A stretch of 30,687 nt of DNA from CAZBGR01 sp964491535 (lineage in GTDB: Bacteria; Bacillota_I; Bacilli_A; RF39; UBA660): the NCBI GenBank assembly GCA_964491535.1, contig CAZBGR010000007.1, forward strand, positions 1 to 30,687, in the 5' to 3' direction. The translations under genes were made by a program, and so were the position numbers. Below are positions 7,823 through 17,627 of this stretch, in pieces; positions within the stretch are counted from its first letter, which is position 1, and every line of letters begins with the position of its first letter. The notes under the pieces are model-generated. The model was given only the letters and a program-made list of their open reading frames with translations. It made no database searches and was not told the origin of the DNA.

Positions 7823-9964
7823 TTATTTTATATTAGTTATTAGGTCTATTATTAATTCACTTTCTTCATTAATAATATTATTTATATTAAGGCTTTGATC
7901 AATAACATAACCATAACCATTAATAGTACATTTTAAAGAAATAAGATTGCAAAAATTCATAACATCTCTTTTAGACCATTTATTCATATTAGGCATTATT
8001 ATATTTTTATTATTAGTTACTAGAAATATTTTATCTTTATTATTTATTAATAATTCATTAGCTGGATACTGTTTTATAATCTTATCACCATCACCAATTA
8101 TAATTACTTTATTATCATAAGGTGCTAAAAGAACATCTAAATTTTTTGTTTGTTTATTAATTAAGTTAGGCATTTTATAATTAATAATTATTTCTTCATC
8201 CTTATTCTCTTCTGTAGGAAAGATTTGTAAATATTTAGCTGTTTCACTAACTATTCTTTTAGTCATCTTAACACTTGAGGCAACAGTTCCAAAAGAAGGT
8301 TTTTTTATCGCTCCATAAATAATAACTTTAGGATTATCTTTAGGAAACATCCCAGCAAAACTTCTAATGTAACTATGTTCATCTTGATAATATTTACCTG
8401 TCTCAGGATTAACATATTGAGCGGTTCCCGTTTTACCAATTAAATCATAGCCTTCCATCTTATAGGCACTACCAGTAGTTGAAGTAGCTGGTAAATTTAT
8501 TACATTATACATTAAATCTTTAATCTTATTAATTGTTTGTTGATTAGCAACTGTTCTTAATTCTTCCCTTTCCCCTTGATAGATTATTTGATTAGTATTA
8601 GGATTAACTATTTTATCAACAATGTATGGCTTTAGCATTACACCATTATTAGCAATGGCGGTTAAAGCTTGCACAAATTGAATTGGAGTGATGGTTATTC
8701 CTTGGCCAAAAGCTGCATTAGCAACTTCTATTTTATAATTAAAATTAAGTTTGCCTGATACTTCGCCTGGTAAGTTAATACCTGTTGGTTCACCAAAACC
8801 TAATAAAGTTAAATATTTTTTTAAATCATTTTTATCAATAAACTTTTCCATCATATTAGAAGCTCCTACATTAGAAGATAATGAAAAACCCAAATCATAG
8901 TTTATATAACCCCAACCTTTATTATTCCAATCATAAACCGTATCAGTTCCTATTTTTTTGTTACCAGAATAAAATGTTTCTTCTCCTTTATAAGTTCCTT
9001 TTTCTAAAGCAGCCATATAAGTAAATATTTTCATAGTTGAACCAGGTTCATAAGCATAAGAAACTAAAGGATTTAAATAAGAACTTATATTTTTAGTATT
9101 AGGATCAAATGAAGGACTACTACTAGTAGCTAAAATCTTCCCTGTTTCAGCATCAGCGACCACTAACAATATCCATTCAGGGTGATATGTTTGAGCAGTT
9201 TCCTTTACAATTCTTTCAACTAACATTTGAATATTACCATCAATCGTTAAATAAATATCAGCTCCATCAACAGCTGGCTGTTGAAATTCAGGAGTATGAG
9301 GTAACCGATAACCATTTAAATCTTGCTGATACTCTAAATAACCATCCGTGCCCTTTAATAAATCATCATAAAATAATTCAAGCCCCATTTCACCTACTAA
9401 CTGTTGATCATATTTTTGGACATAACCTAAAGTATAAGCTAAAAAATCATGATTAGGATAATATCTACGATAAGTAGGTAAAAAATCAATCCCCGGCAAG
9501 GCCAACTTTTCAATAGCTTCCTTTTTTAATTCAGTAATATCATGACCACCAGGACCTAATTCAACTTGATAAACATTTTTCCTACTTAAAAGGGGAACTA
9601 ATCTCTCAACATTCATATTAAGAAGAGGGGCTAATTGTTCAGCCGTTAATTGAACATCAACTACATGTTTAGGATTATTATTCTTTTTAGTTCTAGTTTT
9701 ATCTAAATAAGCAATAACAGTATAAGAATCAATAGTTTGAGCTAAAGGTTCCCCACTAGCCGCATAAATATTACCTCGATAAGCAGGTAATATTTCTTTT
9801 TTAGTATTACGATTATTAGCAAACTTTTTTAAATCTATCCCATTAACTGTTTCTGATAATGATAAATTAACTAATTGAAAGCAAATAGTTAAAAATAAAA
9901 AAAAGATAACCACCAAAAACAAGTTACTAATTTTTATCTTGTTATCTTTATTATGTCTCATCAT
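7823..9964 (-). CDS. pbpB: Penicillin-binding protein with PASTA domains (PBP2B/FtsI type transpeptidase)
   Basis: This is a class B high-molecular-weight penicillin-binding protein that cross-links septal peptidoglycan. Numbering is from a TTG at 9973. A short cytoplasmic tail is followed by a membrane helix (about 17-36), a dimerisation domain (60-240), and the transpeptidase domain with active-site STMK (Ser312, Lys315), SSN (366-368) and KTG (514-516). About 110 C-terminal residues resemble PASTA repeats. The TTG at 9973 lies within the GAGGTGG ribosome binding site, so the start is more likely one of two adjacent ATGs at 9964 or 9961. Its place behind mraZ-rsmH-ftsL points to the division enzyme PBP2B. 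SpoVD, a sporulation paralogue with the same layout, cannot be excluded. Confidence 0.9.
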   Translation of the reverse strand: MMRHNKDNKIKISNLFLVVIFFLFLTICFQLVNLSLSETVNGIDLKKFANNRNTKKEILPAYRGNIYAASGEPLAQTIDSYTVIAYLDKTRTKKNNNPKHVVDVQLTAEQLAPLLNMNVERLVPLLSRKNVYQVELGPGGHDITELKKEAIEKLALPGIDFLPTYRRYYPNHDFLAYTLGYVQKYDQQLVGEMGLELFYDDLLKGTDGYLEYQQDLNGYRLPHTPEFQQPAVDGADIYLTIDGNIQMLVERIVKETAQTYHPEWILLVVADAETGKILATSSSPSFDPNTKNISSYLNPLVSYAYEPGSTMKIFTYMAALEKGTYKGEETFYSGNKKIGTDTVYDWNNKGWGYINYDLGFSLSSNVGASNMMEKFIDKNDLKKYLTLLGFGEPTGINLPGEVSGKLNFNYKIEVANAAFGQGITITPIQFVQALTAIANNGVMLKPYIVDKIVNPNTNQIIYQGEREELRTVANQQTINKIKDLMYNVINLPATSTTGSAYKMEGYDLIGKTGTAQYVNPETGKYYQDEHSYIRSFAGMFPKDNPKVIIYGAIKKPSFGTVASSVKMTKRIVSETAKYLQIFPTEENKDEEIIINYKMPNLINKQTKNLDVLLAPYDNKVIIIGDGDKIIKQYPANELLINNKDKIFLVTNNKNIIMPNMNKWSKRDVMNFCNLISLKCTINGYGYVIDQSLNINNIINEESELIIDLITNIK

Positions 9965-9973
9965 CCACCTCAA

Positions 9974-10270
9974 TTAATTTTTTACTATTACTTTAATATT
10001 ATTAGTATTATAAGCTAAACCTTCCTCTTCAATAGCTATTTGAATATTTTCAAATGATTTTAATTCGTTTATTTTCATTACTAGACTTTGATTTCTTTTG
10101 TTTTGAAGATTAATTTCTCTTTTTAAACGTTCTACTTCTAGATTAGTTTTTGCTAAAGTAGCTTTAGCAAAAACGCTAACAATAGGAAATAAAAGAATCA
10201 ATAACGCACAAAAGCGAATAATTCTTAATTCAATTTTTGATAATCTAAATCTTTTTTTTCGACTAGTCAT
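9974..10270 (-). CDS. ftsL: Cell division protein FtsL
   Basis: FtsL is a small bitopic divisome protein that works with DivIC/FtsB to recruit and activate the septal synthase. The 98-residue product has the family design. A short, very basic cytoplasmic start (MTSRKKRFRLSK) leads to one membrane helix (about 18-36), then an extracytoplasmic heptad-type coiled coil (about 40-75). Sequence conservation in FtsL is low, so the call rests on topology, size and its position between rsmH and the penicillin-binding protein. The start has a good AAAGGGA ribosome binding site. Confidence 0.8.
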   Translation of the reverse strand: MTSRKKRFRLSKIELRIIRFCALLILLFPIVSVFAKATLAKTNLEVERLKREINLQNKRNQSLVMKINELKSFENIQIAIEEEGLAYNTNNIKVIVKN

Positions 10271-10283
10271 AAATTATCCCTTT

Positions 10284-11198
10284 CTATATCCGTTTAGCTA
10301 CTAATAAATAAGCTGATCGAGCGCGTTTATTTTGATTTAATTCTACTTCACTTGGTTTATAACGACCTATTATTTTTAAAATAGGTTGATAAGTATCTTC
10401 CTTAGTTGGTAAGCGTTTAAGTATTAAAGGAACAGTACTATACTTTTTAAAAACCTGTTTACATATTCTAGCTTCTAAAGAATGAAAAGTAATAACTACT
10501 ATTTGCCCATCTACCTTTAATAAAGAAATAGCATCTTCTAAAGCCTTCTCTAAGGTTATTAATTCATTGTTTACTTCTATTCTAATAGCTTGAAATGTTT
10601 TACGAGCCGGATGTTTTATTCTTTTATATTTAGCTGGAACAGCTTGACTAATAATTTTTACTAATTCTAAAGTGGTTTTTATTTTTTTATTCATTCGATA
10701 ATTAACTATTTCTTTAGCAATTCTTTTTGCGTATTTTTCTTGACCATAACTAAATAAAATATTAACTAATTTTTGATAAGGATATTCATTTACTACTTGG
10801 TAAGCTGATAACTTATTATTTAAATCCATTCTCATATCTAATAAAGCATCTTGATGAAAGCTAAAACCTCTTTCTTTATCATCTAATTGAGGACTCGATA
10901 CTCCTAAATCAAATAAAATGCCATCTATTGAAGTTATCTTTCGTTTCTCTAGTTCTTTTTTTAAATTAATAAAATTAGTATTAATTAATTCAAAATTAGA
11001 ACCTATTTTGGCTAATTGATGCTTACTATAAGTAATAGCTTTTAGATCTTGGTCAAAGGCGAATAAGAACCCCTTTTTTATTCTTTTCAAGATTTCCCTA
11101 CTATGACCAGCATAACCAACTGTAGCATCGACATAAAGGCCATCCTTTTTAAGGTTTAAATTAGATATTACCTCGTTCAACATAACACTTTGATGCAT
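10284..11198 (-). CDS. rsmH: 16S rRNA (cytosine(1402)-N(4))-methyltransferase RsmH
   Basis: RsmH (MraW) N4-methylates C1402 in the ribosomal P site, using S-adenosylmethionine. Diagnostic motifs are the SAM-binding DATVGYAGHS, the block FDLGVSSPQLDDKERGFSFHQDALLDMRMD, and HPARKTFQAIRIEVN near the C-terminus. The frame is open further upstream (to 11261), but that part overlaps mraZ. The conserved start MHQSVMLNEV is the ATG at 11196-11198, one base after the mraZ stop, giving 304 residues, the normal length. The ribosome binding site is weak (TTGGAAC), so translation is probably coupled to mraZ. Confidence 0.95.
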   Translation of the reverse strand: MHQSVMLNEVISNLNLKKDGLYVDATVGYAGHSREILKRIKKGFLFAFDQDLKAITYSKHQLAKIGSNFELINTNFINLKKELEKRKITSIDGILFDLGVSSPQLDDKERGFSFHQDALLDMRMDLNNKLSAYQVVNEYPYQKLVNILFSYGQEKYAKRIAKEIVNYRMNKKIKTTLELVKIISQAVPAKYKRIKHPARKTFQAIRIEVNNELITLEKALEDAISLLKVDGQIVVITFHSLEARICKQVFKKYSTVPLILKRLPTKEDTYQPILKIIGRYKPSEVELNQNKRARSAYLLVAKRI

Positions 11199-11199
11199 T

Positions 11200-11634
11200 T
11201 TAAGTTCCAATCGTACTAAAAAGATTATCGGCAATATCTGATAGTTGTTCTTCATTAACATTTATTAATTCTTCAAATCTTGCCTTAGACCATATTTCTA
11301 AGCGGTCATTTACGCCGATAACTACACATTCTTTAGTGAGATCGGCGTAAGCCGCTAATGGAGAGGTAATATTTATTCGACCTTGCCTGTCGAATTCACA
11401 TTCAGTAGCACTAGAGATGAAAAAACGCATAAAGGTTCTAGCATCTTTTTTAGTAAAAGGAAGGCTTTTTAGTTTAGTGATAATTGTATCCCATTCATGT
11501 TGAGAATAAACAAACAAACATCCTTCTAAGCCTTTAGTAATAATAAACTTTTCGCCTAATTCATACCTAAACTTAACCGGAATAATAATTCGTCCTTTAT
11601 CATCAATATTATGATGATACTCTCCCATAAACAT
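11200..11634 (-). CDS. mraZ: Transcriptional regulator MraZ
   Basis: MraZ is an AbrB-like DNA-binding protein that forms a ring and controls its own dcw cluster. The product has two SpoVT/AbrB-type repeats, each with the DxxGRI(I/N)I(P/T) signature: IDDKGRIIIPVKFR near the start and FDRQGRINITSPLA in the second half. A longer reading from 11667 exists, but the conserved MFMGEYHHNIDDKGR start corresponds to the ATG at 11632-11634, which has GGGGGA at proper spacing. That gives 144 residues, typical for MraZ. Four regularly spaced boxes just upstream are its likely autoregulatory site. Confidence 0.95.
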   Translation of the reverse strand: MFMGEYHHNIDDKGRIIIPVKFRYELGEKFIITKGLEGCLFVYSQHEWDTIITKLKSLPFTKKDARTFMRFFISSATECEFDRQGRINITSPLAAYADLTKECVVIGVNDRLEIWSKARFEELINVNEEQLSDIADNLFSTIGT

Positions 11635-11643
11635 AATTATCCC

Positions 11644-11677
11644 CCACTTTCTACCACATCGTGCCACTGTATACCAC
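11644..11677 (-). promoter_or_regulatory. MraZ operator: four GTGG boxes at 10-bp spacing
   Basis: On the minus strand GTGG occurs at 11674-11677, 11664-11667, 11654-11657 and 11644-11647, a period of exactly 10 bp (one helical turn). Known MraZ sites are short direct repeats of this kind (AAAGTG[G/T] in mollicutes, TGGG in E. coli). Here they begin 1 base after the -10 box and cover the transcription start and first 25 bases. Confidence 0.8.
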
Positions 11678-11678
11678 T

Positions 11679-11707
11679 ATGATACTATCTTTTAAATATT
11701 TTGTAAA
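11679..11707 (-). promoter_or_regulatory. Promoter of the mraZ-rsmH-ftsL-pbpB cluster
   Basis: The -35 box TTTACA (11702-11707) and -10 box TATCAT (11679-11684) are separated by exactly 17 bp; each differs from consensus at one base. The MraZ boxes follow immediately downstream. Confidence 0.75.
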
Positions 11708-11767
11708 GGGTTTTTAATAACTTTTTTACTTTTTAACCTTTTCTTTACTAAAAATATAAAAAAATAA

Positions 11768-11797
11768 AAAAAGATTGATTTTTTTATCAATCTTTTT
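11768..11797 (-). terminator. Terminator of polC
   Basis: Two 12-base arms (11768-11779 and 11786-11797, GATTGAT/ATCAATC core) surround a 6-base loop, with an A-rich tract at lower coordinates that gives U residues on the minus-strand transcript. It lies 19 bases after the polC stop. T residues on the other side mean it could also stop plus-strand transcripts. Confidence 0.8.
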
Positions 11798-11815
11798 AAT
11801 CTCATATCGTTTATT

Positions 11816-14800
11816 TTAAAGCTCAAATAAACTTAATTGACTAGATTCAGGTAAAGAAACTAATAACTTCATTTCTTTCATCTTTTCAATAATAGTTTGA
11901 GATACCTTCGCTCTTTTCTTTAAATCCTCAATACTAATAAATGGTTTTTCATCTCTCTCTGCCACTATTTTTTTAGCCATTATCTCACCTAAGCCATCAA
12001 TTGTTTTAAAGGGTGGAATTAAAGTTTTACCATCAGGAGCAATAATAAAATCAAAAGCTTCTGATTTATATAAATCAAGATTAGCAAATTTAAACCCTCT
12101 AGCCGTCATTTCCAAGGCAATGTTTAAAACCTCTCCTATTGAAGCTTCTTTATTAGTTTTATTAAAGCCTTTATTATTAATTTCAATAATTTTTTGTTTA
12201 ATAGCTTCATAACCTAAAATCATACTATCAATATCAAAATCTATTCCTTTAATACTAAAATAAACAGCATAATAATAAAGAGGATAATATACTTTATACC
12301 AAGCAATCCGGTAAGCCATTACTACATAAGCAGTAGCATGTGATTTAGGAAACATATATTTTATTTTATTACAAGAATCAATATACCATTTAGGAATTCC
12401 CTTTTGCTTCATTAAATCAATTAATTCAGAAGGTAAATTTTTACCTGTTTTACGAACAATTTCCATTATTTTAAAGGCATCTAAAGGTTCTAAACCATTA
12501 GCAGTTAAATAAAGCATAATATCATCACGACAACCAATAACTTCTTTAAAAGTACAAGTTTTAGATCTTAATAATTCTTGAGCATTACCTAACCAAACAT
12601 CCGTCCCATGTGATAAACCTGAAATTCTTACTAAGTCACCAATATCTACTGGTTTAGTTTCTGTTAACATATCAATTACAAATTTAGTCCCAAATTCAGG
12701 AATTCCTAAAGTACCTGTTTCACACATAATTTTTTCTTTACTAACTCCTAAAGCTTGAGGTGAAGAAAATAAACTAATAACCTTTTGATCATCAAAAGTA
12801 ATATCTTGAAAAGAAACTTTTGTTAAATCAGCTAATCTTTTTAAAATAGTCGGATCATCTTTTCCTAAAATATCAAATTTAACAACATTATCTTCAATAG
12901 CATGATAATCAAAATGAGTTGTATACCAATTAGCACTAACATCATCAGCTGGATATTGATAAGGAGTAAAATCAAAGACATCCATCTCAGACGGAATAAT
13001 AATTATACCCCCCGGATGCTGACCGGTAGTTCTTTTTACCCCCGTACATCCTTTAGCTAATCTTTCTTGCTCGGCGGTTCTTAAAAACAAGTCTTTTTCT
13101 CTCATATATCCTTTAACAAAACCATAAGCAGTTCGTTCTTGGACAGTCCCAATCGTTCCTGCTCGATAAGTTTGATTCTCTTTAAACATACTCCTAATAT
13201 AATCATGAGCTTTAGCTTGATATTCACTAGAAAAATTAAGATCAATATCAGGAGTCTTATCAGCATTAAAACCAAGAAAACAGGCAAAAGGCATATCTTG
13301 ACCATCCTTAATCATGGCTGTTCCACAACTACATAATAAATTAGGTAAATCATACCCACTAGCGTAATCCTTTTTTAAAGATATGCCATCAACTTCAAAT
13401 AAAGTGCGTTTACAATGAGGACAATTATAATAAGGAGGTAAGGGATTTACTTCCGAAATACCTAATAAAGTAGCCACTAAAGAAGAGCCAACTGACCCCC
13501 TACTCCCAACTATGTACCCATCCTCATTTGATTTCTTTACTAGCTTATGAGCTACTAAATAAATAACATCAAAACCATTACCAATAATACTTTTTAATTC
13601 TTCATCAATTCGTTCTTGAACAATACTAGGTAACGGTTGACCATAAATTTGATAAGCTCTTTGATAACTCAATTCTTTTACCTTTTCACTAGCTTTGTCA
13701 ACTTTAGGAATATATAATTTATCTTTAATAACTTGAACCTTATCAATCATGGCTGCTATTTTATTAGAATTAGTAACTACTATTTCATAAGCTTTTTCTT
13801 TATCTAAAAAGGAAAAATTAGCTAACATTTCTTTAGTATTATAAAAAGGCTGACTAGGGATATGTTTTATTTGATCACGGCACAAAGGATGTCTTCCTCC
13901 ACCAGGTACTTTTTGATTAATAATAATTTCTCTTAATATTTTTGTTTGCTCATCTAAATGATGGACATCACCTGTAGCAACAACTAATCTTTTATTTTCT
14001 TCAGCTAAATTAATAATCCTAGTTAACTGCTTAATAATTTCAGCTTCACTGGCAAACTCTTCAGTTTGAATTAAAGGGCTATAATTTGCCAGTGGTTGAA
14101 TTTCTATATAATCATAGAAAGAAATAATTAAATTCATTTCCTCATCACTCTTAGAACCCGCTTTAGCAAAAACTTCTCCATTATAACAAGCACTACCAAC
14201 TAACAAACCCTCTCTATAACGTTCTAGATCACTTCTTAACAGACGAGCTGATTTATAAAAATATTTAGTACTAGCTAAAGATAATAAAGTAAACATATTT
14301 TTTAAACCAATATTATTTTTAGCTAATAAAGTAAGATGATAAGGATGAGCAAATTTATGAAGATCATTTTTATTAGCTAAATAATTGATATCTTTTAAAT
14401 TAGTAATCCCATTATCTTTTAATTTATCAATCATTTTAACTAATACTAAAGCTGTTGTTTTAGCGTCATAATCAGCTCGATGATGAGAAGCTTCATCAAA
14501 AGCTAAATTATATCTTTTAGCTACATATGATAAACCATGACGACTAACATTAGGATCTAATATTCGACTTAAAGCTAAAGTATCAATAACACTATTATTT
14601 AATTCTCCTAAGTCATATTTATGATAAGCATTCTCTAAAAATGAAAGATCAAATTTAGCATTATGAGCTACTAAAGGTAAATCTTTAAACCACTTTTTAA
14701 ATTTTATAATTACTTCTTCTTCACTAGGCTTTCCCTTTACCATAGCATTAGTAATCCCAGTAATACTAGTTATTTTTTTATTTATTTTTACTTTAGGGTC

Positions 14801-16084
14801 AATTAATTCTTGAAAAGTATCAACTATTTCTCCATTTTTTAATTTAACAGCTCCTACTTCAATAATCAAATCACCACCAGCAGCATTTAACCCTGTTGTT
14901 TCAACATCAAATACAACATAAGTAGCTTCTTTTAAACTTAAATCACGTTCCCTTAAAACAATCTCTACATAATCATCAATCATCCCTATTTCTAAACCAT
15001 AAATAACTTTTATATCTTTCGCTAAATAAAAAGCTTCAGGGAAGGCTTGAACACTATTATGATCAGTAATGGCGATTGCCTGATGATTATATTTTTTAGC
15101 TCTTTCAATTAATTCTTTAACACTTATTACTCCATCCATTTGACTTAGATGAGTATGAGCATGTAATTCAACTCTTTTTTCTAAAGCATCATCAATAATC
15201 TCTTTATCCTTTGATAGAACCTTCATCATATTTCTAACATTTAAAGTTAATTCATTACTATAATTATCAATTTTTACATAACCCTCAATTAAATACCAGT
15301 CATTAATAGTTAATTTAGATTTTACCTCTTCATATAAAGTTAAATCATTAATAAAAAGTTTAGCATATAAACTGTCAGTGTAATCAGTTAATTTCAAAGT
15401 GATAATTTTAAAATTATTTCTATTTGATTCAAAAAATTCATAATCAAATAACTTAACTTCAACTAAAACAGTAGTTAATTCACTGATAATGCTTTTTAAA
15501 TTAGTAACCTTTTTCTTTTTAATTACATTCCCTATAATAAGATAAGATCCTGATTTTGAAGCTTTCTTAGGAGTAACTTTCATGGCTTGTTTTATTTCTT
15601 CCTTAACTAAATCACGAGCTTCATCATCAATCATAAATTCAAATTGATAATCAAAACCATTATCTTTAAAATATTCTTTAATAATAGCTAAGTGTTTAGT
15701 TAACTTATTAATTTCAGTTTTATTAACAGCCTTAACTTTAATAACTTTATCTTCAATTAACACTTCGTTATCAATTAAAGTATTTAAAGATTTTTTATTC
15801 AAAATACTAAACAGATTTTGATAATATTCTTTAATTAAATCATTGTTAATATCGCGAGGTAAATATGTTACTTTTATTATTTTTAATTTGGGAAAAGAAG
15901 ATTTTAATAATTCTTGAACATGATTAGCTAAAGCTACTGGTAAAGTAGCTTCTATCTCTATTGAAAAATGCCATTTTTTTAATTGTTCATCAATTGTTAT
16001 TTTTTTTAAATTACCATTATCAAAAAAAGAATAAAATTTCTTTTCTAAATTTATTTTTTCTAATAGCTTCATTAATTTATCCAT
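11816..16084 (-). CDS. polC: DNA polymerase III PolC (alpha subunit with built-in 3'-5' exonuclease)
   Basis: PolC is the main replicative polymerase of low-GC Gram-positives. Numbering follows a GTG at 16099 (1427 residues). Order: N-terminal domain (1-190), OB domain (190-295), PHP domain (HAHTHLSQMDG from 313, ITDHNSV 344-350) interrupted by a DEDDh exonuclease (D398, E400 in DVETTG; HNAKFD 479-484; H540, D545), then palm with catalytic PDIDLNF (D951, D953), a zinc site (C893, C896 and later CSC), fingers, and a C-terminal helix-hairpin-helix region. The GTG lies inside the only AAGGTG ribosome binding site, so the ATG at 16082-16084 is the likelier start. It aligns with the MDKLMKLLEKIN start expected for the family. 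The proofreading site is intact. Confidence 0.97.
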   Translation of the reverse strand: MDKLMKLLEKINLEKKFYSFFDNGNLKKITIDEQLKKWHFSIEIEATLPVALANHVQELLKSSFPKLKIIKVTYLPRDINNDLIKEYYQNLFSILNKKSLNTLIDNEVLIEDKVIKVKAVNKTEINKLTKHLAIIKEYFKDNGFDYQFEFMIDDEARDLVKEEIKQAMKVTPKKASKSGSYLIIGNVIKKKKVTNLKSIISELTTVLVEVKLFDYEFFESNRNNFKIITLKLTDYTDSLYAKLFINDLTLYEEVKSKLTINDWYLIEGYVKIDNYSNELTLNVRNMMKVLSKDKEIIDDALEKRVELHAHTHLSQMDGVISVKELIERAKKYNHQAIAITDHNSVQAFPEAFYLAKDIKVIYGLEIGMIDDYVEIVLRERDLSLKEATYVVFDVETTGLNAAGGDLIIEVGAVKLKNGEIVDTFQELIDPKVKINKKITSITGITNAMVKGKPSEEEVIIKFKKWFKDLPLVAHNAKFDLSFLENAYHKYDLGELNNSVIDTLALSRILDPNVSRHGLSYVAKRYNLAFDEASHHRADYDAKTTALVLVKMIDKLKDNGITNLKDINYLANKNDLHKFAHPYHLTLLAKNNIGLKNMFTLLSLASTKYFYKSARLLRSDLERYREGLLVGSACYNGEVFAKAGSKSDEEMNLIISFYDYIEIQPLANYSPLIQTEEFASEAEIIKQLTRIINLAEENKRLVVATGDVHHLDEQTKILREIIINQKVPGGGRHPLCRDQIKHIPSQPFYNTKEMLANFSFLDKEKAYEIVVTNSNKIAAMIDKVQVIKDKLYIPKVDKASEKVKELSYQRAYQIYGQPLPSIVQERIDEELKSIIGNGFDVIYLVAHKLVKKSNEDGYIVGSRGSVGSSLVATLLGISEVNPLPPYYNCPHCKRTLFEVDGISLKKDYASGYDLPNLLCSCGTAMIKDGQDMPFACFLGFNADKTPDIDLNFSSEYQAKAHDYIRSMFKENQTYRAGTIGTVQERTAYGFVKGYMREKDLFLRTAEQERLAKGCTGVKRTTGQHPGGIIIIPSEMDVFDFTPYQYPADDVSANWYTTHFDYHAIEDNVVKFDILGKDDPTILKRLADLTKVSFQDITFDDQKVISLFSSPQALGVSKEKIMCETGTLGIPEFGTKFVIDMLTETKPVDIGDLVRISGLSHGTDVWLGNAQELLRSKTCTFKEVIGCRDDIMLYLTANGLEPLDAFKIMEIVRKTGKNLPSELIDLMKQKGIPKWYIDSCNKIKYMFPKSHATAYVVMAYRIAWYKVYYPLYYYAVYFSIKGIDFDIDSMILGYEAIKQKIIEINNKGFNKTNKEASIGEVLNIALEMTARGFKFANLDLYKSEAFDFIIAPDGKTLIPPFKTIDGLGEIMAKKIVAERDEKPFISIEDLKKRAKVSQTIIEKMKEMKLLVSLPESSQLSLFEL

Positions 16085-16110
16085 CTTTTTACCGCTCACC
16101 TTCTATTTAA

Positions 16111-16119
16111 ATTATAACA
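16111..16119 (-). promoter_or_regulatory. Extended -10 promoter of polC
   Basis: TGTTATAAT on the minus strand is a perfect extended -10 element. No good -35 is present. The start of transcription near 16104 gives a leader of only about 20 bases. Confidence 0.6.
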
Positions 16120-16148
16120 AAAAAAAGACTTAGAACAAACCTTTATTC

Positions 16149-17582
16149 TTAGTTATTATCTTTATCTTCAACTATTCCTTCTAAAGTCCATGTTTTAGCT
16201 TTTGTTATTTTAACTAAAACAATTTTACCTAAATAATCTTTAGACCCTTCAACATTAACTAATTTATTAGTATCCGTATAACCTTTTAATTTATTTTTCT
16301 TTTTACTATAACCTTCAATTAAAACTAACAACTTCTTTTTAATCAATTTTTGGTTGTTTGATAAAGCTATTTGATTAACTAATTTATTTAAACGACTTAA
16401 TCTTATTTGTTTTTCCTTAAAAGTAGTAATATCTTTTATTTTTATAGCCGCCGTTCCTTCTCTTGGTGAATAAATAAAAGAATAAACAGCATCAAATTGA
16501 CAAGTTTTAACCATCTCTAAAGTTTCTAAAAAATCAGTTTCGCTTTCAGATGGAAAACCAACAATAATATCAGTAGTAATTGATACTTTGGGAATGTTCT
16601 TTTTAATTTTAGTAATTAAATCCAAATAAGATTCTTTTGTATACCTTCTTCCCATTAATTTTAATATTCTATTACTTCCTGATTGTAAAGGCAAATGAAG
16701 ATGAGACATAATATTGTCTTTTTCTTTAATTACTTTGATTAAATCATCATTAAAATCCCAAGGATGACTAGTTAAAAATCTAATCCTTTTTAGCTTTGTT
16801 TTACTAATATCATTTAATAACTCAGCCATTCCATAAGATCCATCTTTTAAATCCTTACCATAAGCATTTACATTTTGACCTAAAAGAGTTACTTCTAAAT
16901 AGCCTTTAGAAACTAAAGCTTTTACTTCCTTAATAATATCTTCTTTTAAACGACTTCTTTGTTTCCCTCTTGTAAAAGGAACAATACAATAAGTGCAAAA
17001 CTTATCACAACCATAAATAATATTAAGCCAAGCTTTATAAGGATTATCTCTTTTAATAGGAAGTCCTTCAATAATACTTCCTTCTTCACTCCAAACATCA
17101 ATCGTTAATGATTTATTATTATAACAAGCTGCTAATAGATTAGGTAATTGATGAAGATTATGAGTTCCTAAAACAAAATCTACAAATTGATAACGCTCTA
17201 AAATATGATTAACAACTACCTCTTCTTGAGCCATACAACCACATATTCCTAAGATGAGATTAGGCTTTAATTCTTTTAATTTTTTTAACATCCCTAAAAA
17301 CCCAAAGACCTTATGATGAACATTTTCTCTAATAGCACAGGTGTTTAAAAGAATTAAATCAGCCTTATCTATTAAAGTAGTATTTATATAACCCAACTCT
17401 TCTAAAATAGCCCTTAATGTTTCACTATCATGAACATTCATTTGACAGCCATAAGTACGAAGATAATAATATTTATTCTTACCTATATCTTTAATGCAAT
17501 GGGGAATTAGATATTGATCATATATAACTTTAACAGGCCTTTTAGTTCTTCTTTGAGCCTCTTTTAAATTAGGTTTCCTCAT
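16149..17582 (-). CDS. miaB: tRNA-2-methylthio-N6-dimethylallyladenosine synthase MiaB
   Basis: MiaB adds a methylthio group to i6A37 of tRNAs reading UNN codons. It is a radical SAM methylthiotransferase with two [4Fe-4S] clusters. The 477-residue protein has the N-terminal UPF0004 domain with cluster ligands C46 (RTYGCQMNVHDSE), C82 (NTCAIRENV) and C116 (GICGC). The radical SAM motif is GCDKFCTYCIVPFTRG (C192, C196, C199), and there is a C-terminal TRAM domain. The N-terminal extension of about 35 residues before the core is common in Firmicute MiaB. The start ATG is preceded by AAGGAAGTG. It probably forms its own transcription unit upstream of polC. Confidence 0.95.
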   Translation of the reverse strand: MRKPNLKEAQRRTKRPVKVIYDQYLIPHCIKDIGKNKYYYLRTYGCQMNVHDSETLRAILEELGYINTTLIDKADLILLNTCAIRENVHHKVFGFLGMLKKLKELKPNLILGICGCMAQEEVVVNHILERYQFVDFVLGTHNLHQLPNLLAACYNNKSLTIDVWSEEGSIIEGLPIKRDNPYKAWLNIIYGCDKFCTYCIVPFTRGKQRSRLKEDIIKEVKALVSKGYLEVTLLGQNVNAYGKDLKDGSYGMAELLNDISKTKLKRIRFLTSHPWDFNDDLIKVIKEKDNIMSHLHLPLQSGSNRILKLMGRRYTKESYLDLITKIKKNIPKVSITTDIIVGFPSESETDFLETLEMVKTCQFDAVYSFIYSPREGTAAIKIKDITTFKEKQIRLSRLNKLVNQIALSNNQKLIKKKLLVLIEGYSKKKNKLKGYTDTNKLVNVEGSKDYLGKIVLVKITKAKTWTLEGIVEDKDNN

Positions 17583-17627
17583 TTATTCACTTCCTTAATT
17601 AAACTATTAATATCATATCATAAATAA

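Noticed and set aside
9187..9456. Plus-strand open frame of 89 codons across the penicillin-binding protein gene.
   Set aside because: It is antisense to conserved coding sequence; composition mirrors the opposite strand.
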